64,000 bases of DNA from Zea mays (lineage: Eukaryota > Streptophyta > Magnoliopsida > Poales > Poaceae). Of this stretch, positions 10,156 to 22,052 are shown in pieces. The position numbers were made by a program, and so were the translations under genes. Each line of letters opens with the position of its first letter. Position 1 is the stretch's first letter. The DNA lies in assembly GCF_902167145.1 (NCBI RefSeq), contig NC_050097.1, forward strand, positions 46,608,095 to 46,672,094. Reading direction: 5' to 3'. The notes under the pieces were generated by a model. The model made no database searches. It worked only from the letters and a program-made list of their open reading frames with translations, and was not told the DNA's origin.

Positions 10156-11764
10156 GTAATGATCTCTAAGTCTGAAATTTTATTCATTCTCATGGATTCT
10201 AATTCATCTTCCATGGCTGAACCCCACTTGGATGAATTTAGACTTCTCATGGTTTCTTCATATGTAGTGGGATCACCTTCTGCATCAATGTCCTCACTAA
10301 CATATATCTCATCATTTTTTGTGTCTACACTTGTGTAAACTTCATAGTCACTAGGAATCACAGGTCGTCTGGACCTTTGAGACCTTCTTAGACTTGTTTC
10401 TAGTTCTGGTTCGTTCTGAGACTCCTGCAATGGTGCGTCACTTGGCGCAACACTACCACTGTCTTGTGAGCTCTCATGTGCAACCGACTCAGAAGGGTCA
10501 GGCTATGCAGAAGGTGTAGCAACTTGCTCTGTAGTAGATGCACTGGGTGATGCAACATTTGCAGTAGGGGTTGCACCTCCAGTTAGAAAAACTGTTGGTG
10601 GAACCACAGCGGGTATTGAGAAGTATGGTTCTTCAACCATCGAAATCGGAAAATACACCCTCTTTTCCTGAAGGTCAACCTCTTCGAGTACCTTACTGCC
10701 CTTGATCATGTCATCCTCTAGTAAAATGGCATGTCTGTTTTCTATAAACTTGGTTTGCCTGTCTAGACAATATAATGTATACCTTTTGATCTGTCAGGGT
10801 AGCCAATAAAATGATAGCTAGTGGTTATGTCATCTAGTTTTCCCTGTCTAGGATTAAATATTCTAGTTCTTTTGGACAACCATATTTGGAATTAGTTGAG
10901 TGTGGGCCTTCTGCAAGTCAACAACCATATGAAGTTTTAGTCACTGATTTACTAGGGACACTATTGAGTATATGGATAGTCGTTTTTAAAGCCTCAATCC
11001 ATCAACCCAATGGTAAGTTGGAGTAACTAACCTTACTCCTTACCATGTCCATTAACGTTCTGTTTCACCTTTCGGCAACCCCATTCTGTTGTGGTTCACC
11101 AGGTGTTGCATACTGAGTAACAACATCATTTTCTCTTAGGAACCTCGCAAAAGGCCTTAGGACCTGTCCATACTCGGTATGGCGCTCGTAGTACTCTCCC
11201 CCTACCACCACCAACGATCTGATGTGACAATCTTTATCTTCAAATCATGTTGATTTTCTACTTCCGCCTTAAACTGTTTAAACTTGTCTAAAGCTTCTGA
11301 TCTTTCCTTAATATAATAAATATAACCGTAGCGAGAGTAGTCATCTATGAAGATTATGAACGAATTGAACTCATCTACTGTCTTAACTGGAAAAGGGCCA
11401 TAAATATTTGTATGAATAATTTCTAACACTCTCATACTGTGCTTAGCATTTTTTCTTAATCTGCTTCACAAATTTAACCTTAATGCAATCTCTGCATTGC
11501 TCTAATTCTGTAAAGTCTAAGGGATGGAGAATTTGTTCCTTAACGATACACTCTATTCTCCCCTTCAAAAGATGGCCCAAACGATAGTGCTATAATTTCG
11601 ACGAGGAGTCTCCATTACTTCTCTTTCTTTTCCTGCCATTGCTATAATTTAGCATATTAACCCCCATCTAGGCTACTTTCAATAACTAAGCTTAATCACT
11701 TTGATCTGAGACTCTTCTATGATCTCAAAATTGATGCAGATTAGGAGATTTATGGGTCTTAGGT
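10156..11764 (-). pseudogene. pol: Element T: Ty1/copia (Tork-like) pol remnant
   Basis: Read on the minus strand from right to left. A degenerate pre-integrase/zinc-binding region lies near 11450-11620. The integrase core at 11202-11435 shows HTNIYGPFPV and FIDDYSRYGYIY. A divergent linker near 10500-10710 leads to the RT-proximal region at 10161-10430 (RRSQRSRRPVIPSDYE; MRSLNSSKWGSAMEDEL). It ends where G inserted (10155), so RT and RNase H are absent from the window. Gag and protease are missing: only about 130 bp separate the primer site from pre-integrase sequence. Multiple frameshifts and stops mark an old non-functional copy. Confidence 0.75.
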
Positions 11765-11778
11765 TGGCTCTGATACCA
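11765..11778 (-). other. Primer-binding site of T (initiator Met tRNA)
   Basis: The minus strand reads TGGTATCAGAGCCA, the canonical plant tRNA-iMet primer site, two bases from the LTR end CTAACA. Confidence 0.85.
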
Positions 11779-11779
11779 T

Positions 11780-12242
11780 TGTTAGATTCTGTGGTGCCTA
11801 GGATCAATTCCTAAGCCCCTAGAATACTAATACGTAATTGCAAATCCTCGATGATAAGTAGATCTATTCTACTGAAAGAAATAGGGTAACATATCTTCAT
11901 TGTTGTTGTGTTGACGCGTCCTGGAGAGGTGGTGGAGTGTGGTTGCCACCACCAGCATCACCTCCATTGCCCCTACAGACGAACAACAGGCACCAAGATC
12001 TGAGCCACAGTTGGTTGTCTCTCTTTCAGTCACTCGGACGCCTATGCGATGGGTCCTCGTTGTGGATTAGGGTTTAGGTGGCTTTCTTGCGACCCTTTAA
12101 TCTTTTATATAACGTCGTGTGACCAGGGGCTCCAACCGAAGTTAGTGTGGGTCCTCCCAATCAAGGGCCCAATTAAGGAGATGGTTAGTTGGGTTAAGCC
12201 CAATCAAGTCCCTAATGACCAACTCTAGAGGACACGCCCAAC
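11780..12242 (-). repeat. Element T 5' LTR, split by element O
   Basis: Starts TGTTAGATTCTG (plus strand) next to the primer site. The right part was displaced by O and resumes at 48762 (TSD CCAAC at 12238-12242 and 48762-48766). A possible outer end is TAGACA at 48778; that boundary is weak because no partner TSD is visible. Confidence 0.6.
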
Positions 12243-13117
12243 TGAAAGGGAAATAGTCTCAATATTTTCTATAAACGATTTTGGTGTTTGACGACCATCA
12301 CAAACCTTGTGGAATAACCAGTTTGCCTAGTTGATCATTTCACAGGTGCATAAGTTCATCTACAACTATTCTAAGTCGACTGTTCGGAATACCGTAGATT
12401 ATTCCGAACAGGAGAAGCTTTTCAGAAAAACAGACCAAGCGCGGACCGTTCGGGCCCTTGCGGCGGACCGTCCGCGACACCAAAGTGTGCCTCGGATAGG
12501 AACACTGCATAAACGCAAGTCAACACTGCGGACCGTCCGATGGAAAAGCAAGCACCGTCCGAGACCAGGCACGGACCGTCCGGCGTCAGGCGCGGACCGT
12601 CCGATCGGCACAGAACCGAAAAACCCGAAGGTGACGGGTTCGGTAAAATGAATTATAGTGTCCTCGTGGACCGTCCGTGGTGCACGACCGGACGGTCCAC
12701 AACTGCCTTTATCTGACATCTGAGGACGCATTTAATGCATTATAGCCGTTGATATAGCCGTTACTGCTTACCGTTGGGATTTCAGCCGTTGATGAGCAGG
12801 GGCGGACCATCCGGACCAGGGGCGCGGACCGTCCGCGGTTGGCAGAATTAGAACAACGGCTAGGAAGTGGTTGGTGGCTATAAATACAACCCCAACCACC
12901 TCCATTCAAAACACCCAAGCATTCCAATCCTCTACATTCAATACAAGAGCTAGCAATCCATTCCAAGACACAATCAAAGCTACCAATCTCTCCAAGTTAC
13001 ACAATTGAGACAAGTGATCATTAGTGTTTAGCGACTTGAGAGAGAGAGAGTGATCCATGTGATATTTGTCGCTCTTGTTGCTTGGCTTTTGCAATCGTGC
13101 TTTCTTCTCTTTCCATT
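12243..13117 (+). repeat. Element O 5' LTR, first part
   Basis: Begins TGAAAGGGAAATAGTCTC, like the 3' LTR at 47532. It carries CGGACCGTCCG palindromes (12460-12680) and a TATA box TATAAATA at 12879-12886. It is interrupted by A after CCATT (13113-13117). Confidence 0.92.
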
Positions 13118-14804
13118 TGAAAGTCGCCTAGAGGGGGGGTGGATAGGCGAAACCTGAAAATTAAAACTTTATCCCCCAACTAGATCCTTTGATTAGTGGT
13201 TAGAACAAGATGAACAATTATCGGAGTATAAAAACTAAGTTCTTGCTAGTAAAGAATATAACTTTCAAATAATGCGGAAGTGATAAATCAATACAACTAA
13301 TAAGTCTATGATAATAAAGCAAGAAAGCTTAGATGAAAAGAGCAATAACTCAAGTTATTTCTTGCGGAGTGTTGCTTCACTAAATGAGAGTTTAACTTGA
13401 AGCAACACCAAATGATATGAGCAAGGAATAGTGCAAGAGAACTTAGAGTAAGGGAAAGCAAACAAATCACAGGCAAAAGCACAATGAACACGGGTGATTT
13501 GTTTTACCGAGGTTCGGCCCTCGAAGGCCTAGTCCCCGTTGAGGAGTCCACTTAAGGACGGGTCTTTTTCAACCCTTTCCCTCTCTCCCGATCACACGAG
13601 GATCGGCGAGCTCTTCTTCTTCTCAAGGATCACTCTCGATCCCACAAGGACCACCACAATCTTTGGTGTCTCTTGCTAGCTTTTACAAGCCTCCAACACT
13701 TTGGAGGAAGTTCGATTGGGAGTCAAAAACTCCACGCGCAAATGAACACAAAGATGTAGCTCACACTATCTCTCAATGAATCTCACAAGGCGCTAGAGCT
13801 AAACTCAATTGAGTAGCTCTCAATTGCTTGCTCTCTCTTTTGTGGCACTTGTGTTGGTTGTAGTGGACTAAATCTTGTGTATAGGATGGATCAATGAATA
13901 TATGTGGTTGGGAGGGCTTGAGTATGTCAACTAGGTGACTTGGAATGTTGCTTGGGCTCCCACACCTTGAAGTGGCCGGTTGGGGTGGTATTTATAGCCA
14001 CCATCCAATTTTGTAGCCGTTGGAGAAGCTGCTGGCGATGGGCGCACCGGACAGTCCGGTGCACACCGGACATGTCCGGTGTGCCAGCCACGTCATCCTA
14101 TCCGTTGAGATTTGAGCTGGTCGACCGTTGGAGGCTTTGTCCTCATGTGGCACCGGACAGTCCGGTGCGGCACCGGACAGTCCGGTGCACCTCTGACTTC
14201 TGCTCTGACACTCTGAATTTAACTGTACTCTTTGCAGAGTCGACCGTTGGCGCGAAGTAGCCGTTGCTCCGAGGATGCACCGGACAGTCCGGTGCACACC
14301 GGACATGTCCGGTGAATTATAGCGGAGCAGTCTTCGTGAAATCCCGAGACTGCCGAGTTCCTGAGGCCGCGTTCCGTTGGAGCACCGGACAGTCCGGTGA
14401 ATTATAGCGCGCGGCCCTGGACTTTCCCGAAGCTGGCCAGTTCGGAGCCGCTTCACTCTGGAGCACCGGACACTGTCCGGTGGAGTACCGGACAGTCCGG
14501 TGAATTATAGTGGGCTGCGCCTGAGAAACCCGAAGGCGAAGAGTTTGAAGGCAATCTTCCCTGGTGCACCGGACACTGTCCGGTGGTGCACCGGACAGTC
14601 CGGTGCGCCATACCAGGGAGCACTTCGGTTTCTCTTTGCTCCTTTCTTTTGAACCTTGTCTTGTTCTTTTTATTGGTTTTGAGTTGAATCTTTGGCACCT
14701 GTAGAACATGTAATCTAGAGCAAACTAATTAGTCCAATTGTTTGTGTTGGACATTCAACCACCAAAAACATTTAGGAAAAGGTTTAAAGCCTATTTCCCT
14801 TTCA
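13118..14804 (-). repeat. Element A 3' LTR
   Basis: Plus-strand ends are TGAAAGTCGCC and CCCTTTCA. On the minus strand a TATAAATA box lies around 13989-13996. CACCGGACAGTCCGGTG palindromes fill 14047-14610. It is 43 bp shorter than the 5' LTR, entirely through two indels in the palindrome array. Confidence 0.95.
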
Positions 14805-14818
14805 ATCTCCCCCTTTTT
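14805..14818 (-). other. Polypurine tract of A
   Basis: The minus strand reads AAAAAGGGGGAGAT directly before the 3' LTR. The same tract precedes the 3' LTRs of O (47518-47531), C (44684-44697) and D (59805-59818), with a variant in B (27206-27219). Confidence 0.85.
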
Positions 14819-17800
14819 GGTGATTGATGCCAACACAAACCAAAGCAAATATATAAGAGAATAATTGAACTAGTTTGCATAGGATAGGTGCAAAGATTGC
14901 TTGGAATTAAACCAATATTCATTTCATAAAATATGCATGGATGCTTTTCTTTGTTTTTAACATTTTGGACCATGCTTGCACCTCAAGTTTTGTTTTTGCA
15001 AATGTTTTGGAAATTCTTTTTCAAAGTCTTTTGTAAATAGTCAAAGGTAAATGAATCATAAGATTTGGAAATTTCTCCCCCTGTTTCAAATTCTTTTCCT
15101 TTGACTAAACAAAACTCCCCCTAGATTAAATCCTCCTCTTAGAGTTCAAGAGGGTTTTAAGATATTGATTTTTGAAATACTACTTTCTCCCCCTTTTGAA
15201 CACAATAAGATACTAATTTGAAATTTTCAATTGAACTCATTTTAAAATTAGGGTGGTGGTGCGGCCTTTTGCTTTGGGCTAATACTTTCTCCCCCTTTGG
15301 CATGAATCGCCAAAAACGGAGTCATCAGAGCCCATTCTATAAGTTGTCTCCCCCTTTGGTAAATAATATATGAGTGAAAGATTATGCCAATGTGGAGAGA
15401 TAGTATGGAGTGATGGCGAAGGGTAGATAATACCAATAGAGTTGAGTGGAAGCCTTGTCTTCGCCGAAGACTCCATTTCCCTTTCAATCTACGACTTAGC
15501 ATAGTAATATACTTGGAAACATATTAGTCGTAGTCATGGTACGGGAACAATAGGATATATGCATTTGTACCAAAATGAAGGAGATATGATCAAGAGATAT
15601 GTCAATTAAGCATGATCATAGTTCTATATAATATAGATTTCTCCCCCTAAATATGTGCCTTGAGAGGAATACATATTTTGGCCTTAAATGCCAAGTGCAC
15701 ATAATTAGGTTAATGAGAACAAGTCTATATCATAGAGAAAGTGAAGTGCATTGTGTCATAGTATATGTGTGATGCTCAAGACAGTTTATGCACTTATGAA
15801 AGCATGTTGCAAACATTTTAAGCATTTTCCTTTAAAGATTTCAAAGAGACTTAAGGACCATCCACCTTTGGAACAAAGGTAGCTTATCCTCGTTACAAGG
15901 TTAAGCTTTAAGCTCTTTGACAATAGAACCACTTCATCTAGTTTTAGCAAAGATGCAATAATGCATGAGTGAAATTTTTTTAAGAGGTTAAACTAGGTAT
16001 GAAGCAGGGATAAATGCAAAGGACATGCTTTCTCTTCCTTTTATACAAGGTATGCAAAGAGTGTATATAAGAGGAAGATTTTAGGTACATATGTAAATGA
16101 TAGGAATAAGTTTTACCCGTTTTGTACCTTTACTTGTAGACGCTCTCTTCATTGTGCTTTTGTCCTTAGTCTTGTTTGCTTAAGATCTATGCTCAATGAC
16201 AATGTGTGAAAATATTTTGCACAAGAGAGAGTTCTTACAACTAGTGATCCTTTTCCAAGTCATGGTTAACATATATTAAGTGGATCACAAATTGTATAAA
16301 TGAATCATGAATTCTCCTTTTAACTTAGTGCATATCAAGAGAGGTATCGATTGAAAAGAATATGAGGCACTAAGTGTCATTTGATGTTATTCTATGATCA
16401 ATCAAACAATGGATGCGATCAAGAGAGTAACATAATGGAATAGGGATTAAGCTTAAAATAGGAGAATTCAATAAGCATGCTACTTTAGTAATGAGAGCAA
16501 CAATCCTTGATAAAAACAACATTATTTTAACAAGATGGATTGATGTGTAGTAGCATACTTCATGAGAAACACTATTCTCATGCAAGAGATTATATGAAAT
16601 TACTAAGATAAAGCAATAGTCTCAACATAATCAATATATAAGAATGAACTCCCCTAAAGATATGCATTAAGAAATTGAAAGAATTGATTTTGATGCATTC
16701 ACCTTTAAAGGCACAAAGGGAGACCCATTACACACCTTGATCGAGACTTATAAAATTTGCAATAATTAACTTAAGCCTGGTAATTCCATAATGAAAAGGA
16801 TTTGGAATGCTTACAACCACACCATCGATTGTTGTGAAGACCTTATTGTCCAAGTAGGTGTTATTGTCCTTGATGTTCTTCCTTTTTCATTTAGAGTGTC
16901 TTCCCTTTGTAGTTGTCTCTTTTTCCTTCCAAGCTCATTGAAAATACTCAAGAGAGATGTTAATAGCGCAAGGGAGTATATGGTGAAAGATGATTACTTT
17001 AGATAATTAACATACATGATTCATCATCCACAAGTCACACAGACATGAAGAAACATCCTTAACATTTGTGCTTATTACTAAAAAGGAATGTGCACTATTT
17101 AACTATTTGATCAAACATAGGATTTTGCTTCTTCATATTGAATTTTATTAATTATTACTTAAAAGCAAGTCAATATGAGAACATTTATAGCAAAGGTATG
17201 AAATAGATTCTAATGGATAAGTGCATTAATGAGAATGAGATTGAATGCACAACTTAGCCAAATTAAATTTAATAAAGAATCTATTTCTTCACAAAGACAT
17301 AATTTAGAGTAAACAAGTATTGATGGGAACTATATTAAAGAGATGAGTTCCCATACCTTTGCTTTTTACCTTTCTTCCTTTGGGTGAAGAGCAACCCATG
17401 AGGCTTGTGCACTTTCTTTTGTAGATATTCAAAAGTAAGCTCAAGAGATGCTTTGTTAGTAATACAAGCACTAGTTTCCCTTTTTGTAATCATTTTTGAT
17501 AAAGAATGAAAAGGTGAATTACTAAAGCATGGAAACTTTATAATATGAACTAGATTATTCCATGAAGTATGCCTAGTTTTAACTCATAAAACAAGCATGG
17601 TTAAATTCTTGAGACTTAAGGGAATAAATCTAATTCATAACATGGAGAGCGATAAATGTAGAAGAATCATATCCAATTTAAGCAATAAAACATACAACAT
17701 AAATTATTGGATTGATTTTCCTTGCCATGATGGATTACGCATTTCCATAGAGAAGTTTATCTCTACAAGTGAGACTACTTAAATTACCCAGATAAAAACA

Positions 17801-18398
17801 ATAGTCTCACTTTTCTAGCTATAGAGAGAATTTTTCCTTTTATAAGTGTCCTAAGTATTTGAATTCCTTACATGACACCTTATTCTTTTAAGAACATGAA
17901 ATATCTCTCTATATCTAGAACATGGCAATAATAGAATAATTAATGTAAAAACATGCCATGAGAACTTGCAACAATTTAAAGCATGTAGATTGTCATAATA
18001 TAGAATTGATAAATACACAATCTACCATATGAGAGGAATTTCTTCAAAGAATGATGACATAGTTTTAAAACAGGCTTAAGTGCTTTCTATTTCTATGTGA
18101 CTACACAAGACACACGACAATCTAAGATAATTGCACTTAAGAATATAAATGTTACCATCCTTTGACTTTCCTCCATGTTGTAGGCTTTGATATTCCGCAC
18201 ATGATGATTCTTTATTTCCTACAACATTAATATCTTTCCGAGATGATATGAGTTTTGTGTACAATAAATTGAAGTAACCTTGGGTCAATCTTGAATACGT
18301 AGATCATTTGAAGATTGATAGCTTGAGTCGATAAGAATTGAATTAACTCCCTCAAGCACCCCAAAGGTTCACACCATCTCCTTCTCCTACAAAGCTTG
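14819..18398 (-). other. Element A 3' internal region, AT-rich, no recognised gene
   Basis: About 3.6 kb lies between the gag stop and the polypurine tract. 14819-15500 resembles the 3' untranslated region of B, C and O, with GGGGGAGAAAGT and GGCGATTCATGCC motifs on the minus strand. 15500-18398 is AT-rich with only short frames and no protease, integrase, RT or envelope-like motif in any frame. Its origin is unknown. Confidence 0.7.
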
Positions 18399-20273
18399 TC
18401 AAGCACATTTTGGTACCCATCGCTTGATGGGTCCATTAAGGTTAGTAAACAAAGATCTAGGAATCCAAGTGTCCTTTGTGCTAGCGCTTGGTAAACTCGT
18501 TACCTTTCTAGCACAAGTTGCAATCTTGGGTTGCCTAGTTATATATGAATCAAATGACAAGTTAGGAGTGGGATTTTCACCAATGGGACAATCTTTGCAT
18601 TGATGTCCCTTCTTTCGGCATGTGTAGCATAGGCGTTTTCCAAATTTTGAAGATTTCTTCTTTCCTTGTTTGTTGCTTGCTACATGGTTAGTAAAAATTT
18701 TCTTTTCTAACCCTATGCCTCTTTGTTTTAAATGGGGACAAGATCTAAGTAAGTGTCCCTTCTTGGAGCATTTAAAACAAATTCTACCATCCTTGTTAAT
18801 AATCAAGCCATTAATATAGGGACATGACCTAATCAAGTGCCCTTCTTCAAAGCATTCACTACACTTTTTAATGTGAAGTGTGGCTTGATCATTACCTTGG
18901 ATGTTACCTTTTGTGGAGGCGTGGTTGAGGCTTTTGGAGGAGGTGTTGAATTTCATATTTTGTTCCCTCCTCATGGCAATCCTTAAATCCTTGACATTTT
19001 CTTCAAGGGATGTAGTGCATGCCACGGTTGTTCCCGTCTCAAGCTTCTTCACCATGTGATCACGGTTATCTTGAGAAGGTTGGGCAATGCATTTCCCTTT
19101 TAGTTGTGTCAAGCTCATCTTTAGCCTCTCATTTTCTTCTTTGAGCTTTTGATGTGAATCATCATTTGTTCCTGGAAATTCAAGCTCAAGGAAAGATTTG
19201 CTTGTCGACGGACAACAAGCGTTAGCACATGATAATATAGTATCAATTTGAATACATGTGCATGAGTGAGGTTGTTGGGATTTTAAGTTTTCTATCACAA
19301 CCTCATGAGCAATATTTAATATGATATGATCATCCATAAGATTTTCATGAGAACATAGACGCATATCGTATTTATCTTGAAAAGCTAGATTTTCAACTTT
19401 TAGCTTTTCTACTTGGTCCTTAAGCAAGGTATTCCTATTTACTAATTGAGCGATACAATGTAAAGCGTTATCTTGCTCAATTGAAATAGTTTCATACCTT
19501 TGGACCAAATCAACATGAGAGCACTTTAGCTCCTCATGTTCTTTAGTCAACTCGTCAAAGTGTAGCATTTTCATGGAGAGAATATCTTCTACCCTTTGAC
19601 GAGCTTCGCTTTGCTCTCTTGCTCTTTCTAGAAGTTTGAGCATGACCGCCTTATCTTCTTGGCTTAGGCGAGCGTAGAGATGCACAAAGCTTCTTTCTTC
19701 CTCCTCATCCTCGTTTGTGCTTCCGCTATCATTTTCATTAGCCACACAACACATGTGGGAATCGAAATGGGAAGACAAACCTTTTGGAGAGGTGGATTCA
19801 TCGTTTGGTCTCCATCGTTCATTTTCTCCTTCTTCCTTGCAAGGGTTAGTATCACAAAAACTAAAGGAAGTAGAGGCATCAAATGAACTATTATGTTTGG
19901 ACTCATCAAACTTGATTTTAATTCTAGTCCAAATATCATGCGCATCGGGAATGGATTCGTCATAGTTTGATATGAAGGCACGATAATCTTCTTTGCTAAG
20001 AGAATTGTTTAAGATGTCAAAAGCTAGGTAGTTTAAGCGATAACATCTTTGATCCTCCTCGGAATTAATTTTTCCATTAAAACTAGAGGGAAAAATACTC
20101 TTGTCAATAATTTGTTCTAATTGAGGATGTATGGTTCTAAAGGCATTTATCACACTAGTAGACCATGAATCATAATTAGAACAATCATCAAATAATATCT
20201 CAAGAGTTACCTCCTTTTGAGTTGCGTTCGTTGGACGAGTCTTCTTGTTCTTTTGGGATCTTCCACGAGCCAT
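18399..20273 (-). CDS. gag: Element A Gag, 624 aa, three zinc knuckles
   Basis: Structural protein predicted to form the particle core and bind element RNA. The ATG at 20273-20271 (MARGRSQKNKKTRP...) is chosen because it sits about 35 bases after the primer site; the GTG just upstream is not needed. The N-terminal third holds the copia Gag region (YDSWSTSVINAFRTIHPQ; YRLNYLAFDILNNSLSKEDY). An acidic stretch is followed by a coiled-coil-like middle rich in E, K and L. Three CX2CX4HX4C knuckles lie at about residues 471-484, 499-512 and 549-562 (CSEC-H-C, CFKC-H-C, CYTC-H-C). The frame ends WVPKCA, recalling the WVPK... Gag ends of B, C and O. No internal stop. No pol follows, so reverse transcriptase must come from elsewhere. 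Confidence 0.9.
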   Translation of the reverse strand: MARGRSQKNKKTRPTNATQKEVTLEILFDDCSNYDSWSTSVINAFRTIHPQLEQIIDKSIFPSSFNGKINSEEDQRCYRLNYLAFDILNNSLSKEDYRAFISNYDESIPDAHDIWTRIKIKFDESKHNSSFDASTSFSFCDTNPCKEEGENERWRPNDESTSPKGLSSHFDSHMCCVANENDSGSTNEDEEEERSFVHLYARLSQEDKAVMLKLLERAREQSEARQRVEDILSMKMLHFDELTKEHEELKCSHVDLVQRYETISIEQDNALHCIAQLVNRNTLLKDQVEKLKVENLAFQDKYDMRLCSHENLMDDHIILNIAHEVVIENLKSQQPHSCTCIQIDTILSCANACCPSTSKSFLELEFPGTNDDSHQKLKEENERLKMSLTQLKGKCIAQPSQDNRDHMVKKLETGTTVACTTSLEENVKDLRIAMRREQNMKFNTSSKSLNHASTKGNIQGNDQATLHIKKCSECFEEGHLIRSCPYINGLIINKDGRICFKCSKKGHLLRSCPHLKQRGIGLEKKIFTNHVASNKQGKKKSSKFGKRLCYTCRKKGHQCKDCPIGENPTPNLSFDSYITRQPKIATCARKVTSLPSASTKDTWIPRSLFTNLNGPIKRWVPKCA

Positions 20274-20308
20274 CACTTCGAGTTGTTAGACTCAAGATGA
20301 AGTGCCTA

Positions 20309-20320
20309 GCTCTGATACCA
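20309..20320 (-). other. Primer-binding site of A
   Basis: The minus strand reads TGGTATCAGAGC two bases after the 5' LTR, an exact match to the initiator Met tRNA primer. Confidence 0.9.
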
Positions 20321-20322
20321 AT

Positions 20323-22052
20323 TGAAAGTCGCCTAGAGGGGGGGTGGATAGGCGAAACCTGAAAATTAAAACTTTATCCCCCAACTAGATCCTTTGATTA
20401 GTGGTTAGAACAAGATGAACAATTATCGGAGTATAAAAACTAAGTTCTTGCTAGTAAAGAATATAACTTTCAAATAATGCGGAAGTGATAAATCAATACA
20501 ACTAATAAGTCTATGATAATAAAGCAAGAAAGCTTAGATGAAAAGAGCAATAACTCAAGTTATTTCTTGCGGAGTGTTGCTTCACTAAATGAGAGTTTAA
20601 CTTGAAGCAACACCAAATGATATGAGCAAGGAATAGTGCAAGAGAACTTAGAGTAAGGGAAAGCAAACAAATCACAGGCAAAAGCACAATGAACACGGGT
20701 GATTTGTTTTACCGAGGTTCGGCCCTCGAAGGCCTAGTCCCCGTTGAGGAGTCCACTTAAGGACGGGTCTTTTTCAACCCTTTCCCTCTCTCCCGATCAC
20801 ACGAGGATCGGCGAGCTCTTCTTCTTCTCAAGGATCACTCTCGATCCCACAAGGACCACCACAATCTTTGGTGTCTCTTGCTAGCTTTTATAAGCCTCCA
20901 ACACTTTGGAGGAAGTTCGATTGGGAGTCAAAAACTCCACGCGCAAATGAACACAAAGATGTAGCTCACACTATCTCTCAATGAATCTCACAAGGCGCTA
21001 GAGCTAAACTCAATTGAGTAGCTCTCAATTGCTTGCTCTCTCTTTTGTGGCACTTGTGTTGGTTGTAGTGGACTAAATCTTGTGTATAGGATGGATCAAT
21101 GAATATATGTGGTTGGGAGGGCTTGAGTATGTCAACTAGGTGACTTGGAATGTTGCTTGGGCTCCCACACCTTGAAGTGGCCGGTTGGGGTGGTATTTAT
21201 AGCCACCATCCAATTTTGTAGCCGTTGGAGAAGCTGCTGGCGATGGGCGCACCGGACAGTCCGGTGCACACCGGACATGTCCGGTGTGCCAGCCACGTCA
21301 TCCTATCCGTTGAGATTTGAGCTGGTCGACCGTTGGAGGCTTTGTCCTCATGTGGCACCGGACAGTCCGGTGCGGCACCGGACAGTCCGGTGCACCTCTG
21401 ACTTCTGCTCTGACACTCTGAATTTAACTGTACTCTTTGCAGAGTCGACCGTTGGCGCGAAGTAGCCGTTGCTCCGAGGATGCACCGGACAGTCCGGTGC
21501 ACACCGGACATGTCCGGCGAATTATAGCGGAGCAGTCTTCGTGAAATCCCGAGACTGCCGAGTTCCTGAGGCCGCGTTCCGTTGGAGCACCGAACACTGT
21601 CCGGTGTACACCGGACAGTCCGGTGAATTATAGCGCGCGGCCCTGGACTTTCCCGAAGCTGGCCAGTTCGGAGCCGCTTCACTCTGGAGCACCGGACACT
21701 GTCCGGTGGAGTACCGGACAGTCCGGTGAATTATAGTGGGCTGCGCCTGAGAAACCCGAAGGCGAAGAGTTTGAAGGCAATCTTCCCTGGTGCACCGGAC
21801 ACTGTCCGGTGGTGCACCGGACACTGTCCGGTGGCACACCGGACAGTCCGGTGCGCCATACCAGGGAGCACTTCGGTTTCTCTTTGCTCCTTTCTTTTGA
21901 ACCTTGTCTTGTTCTTTTTATTGGTTTTGAGTTGAATCTTTGGCACCTGTAGAACATGTAATCTAGAGCAAACTAATTAGTCCAATTGTTTGTGTTGGAC
22001 ATTCAACCACCAAAAACATTTAGGAAAAGGTTTAAAGCCTATTTCCCTTTCA
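20323..22052 (-). repeat. Element A 5' LTR
   Basis: 1730 bp, nearly identical to 13118-14804. Extra segments of about 21 and 22 bp, near 21590-21615 and 21805-21835, each add one CACCGGACACTGTCCGGTG-type unit. Confidence 0.95.

Larger units (their letters stand above)
13118..22052 (-). mobile_element. Element A: gag-only SIRE-like Ty1/copia
   Basis: 8.9 kb in O's 5' LTR, with a perfect TSD CCATT at 13113-13117 and 22053-22057. LTRs are 1687 bp (left, 3') and 1730 bp (right, 5'). It has an iMet primer site and an AAAAAGGGGGAGAT tract. The internal region holds one long gag frame and about 3.6 kb without any pol domain. The LTRs differ by two indels and 2-3 substitutions, so it is the youngest element here. 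Confidence 0.93.

Noticed and set aside
14040..14610. Regularly spaced palindromes could suggest a CRISPR-like array
   Set aside because: They are LTR repeats in a plant retroelement, with irregular spacing and related spacers, and occur in both LTRs.
18227..18436. 69-codon frame downstream of A's gag as a possible pol start
   Set aside because: No protease DSG or integrase motif; it overlaps the gag end and stops quickly.
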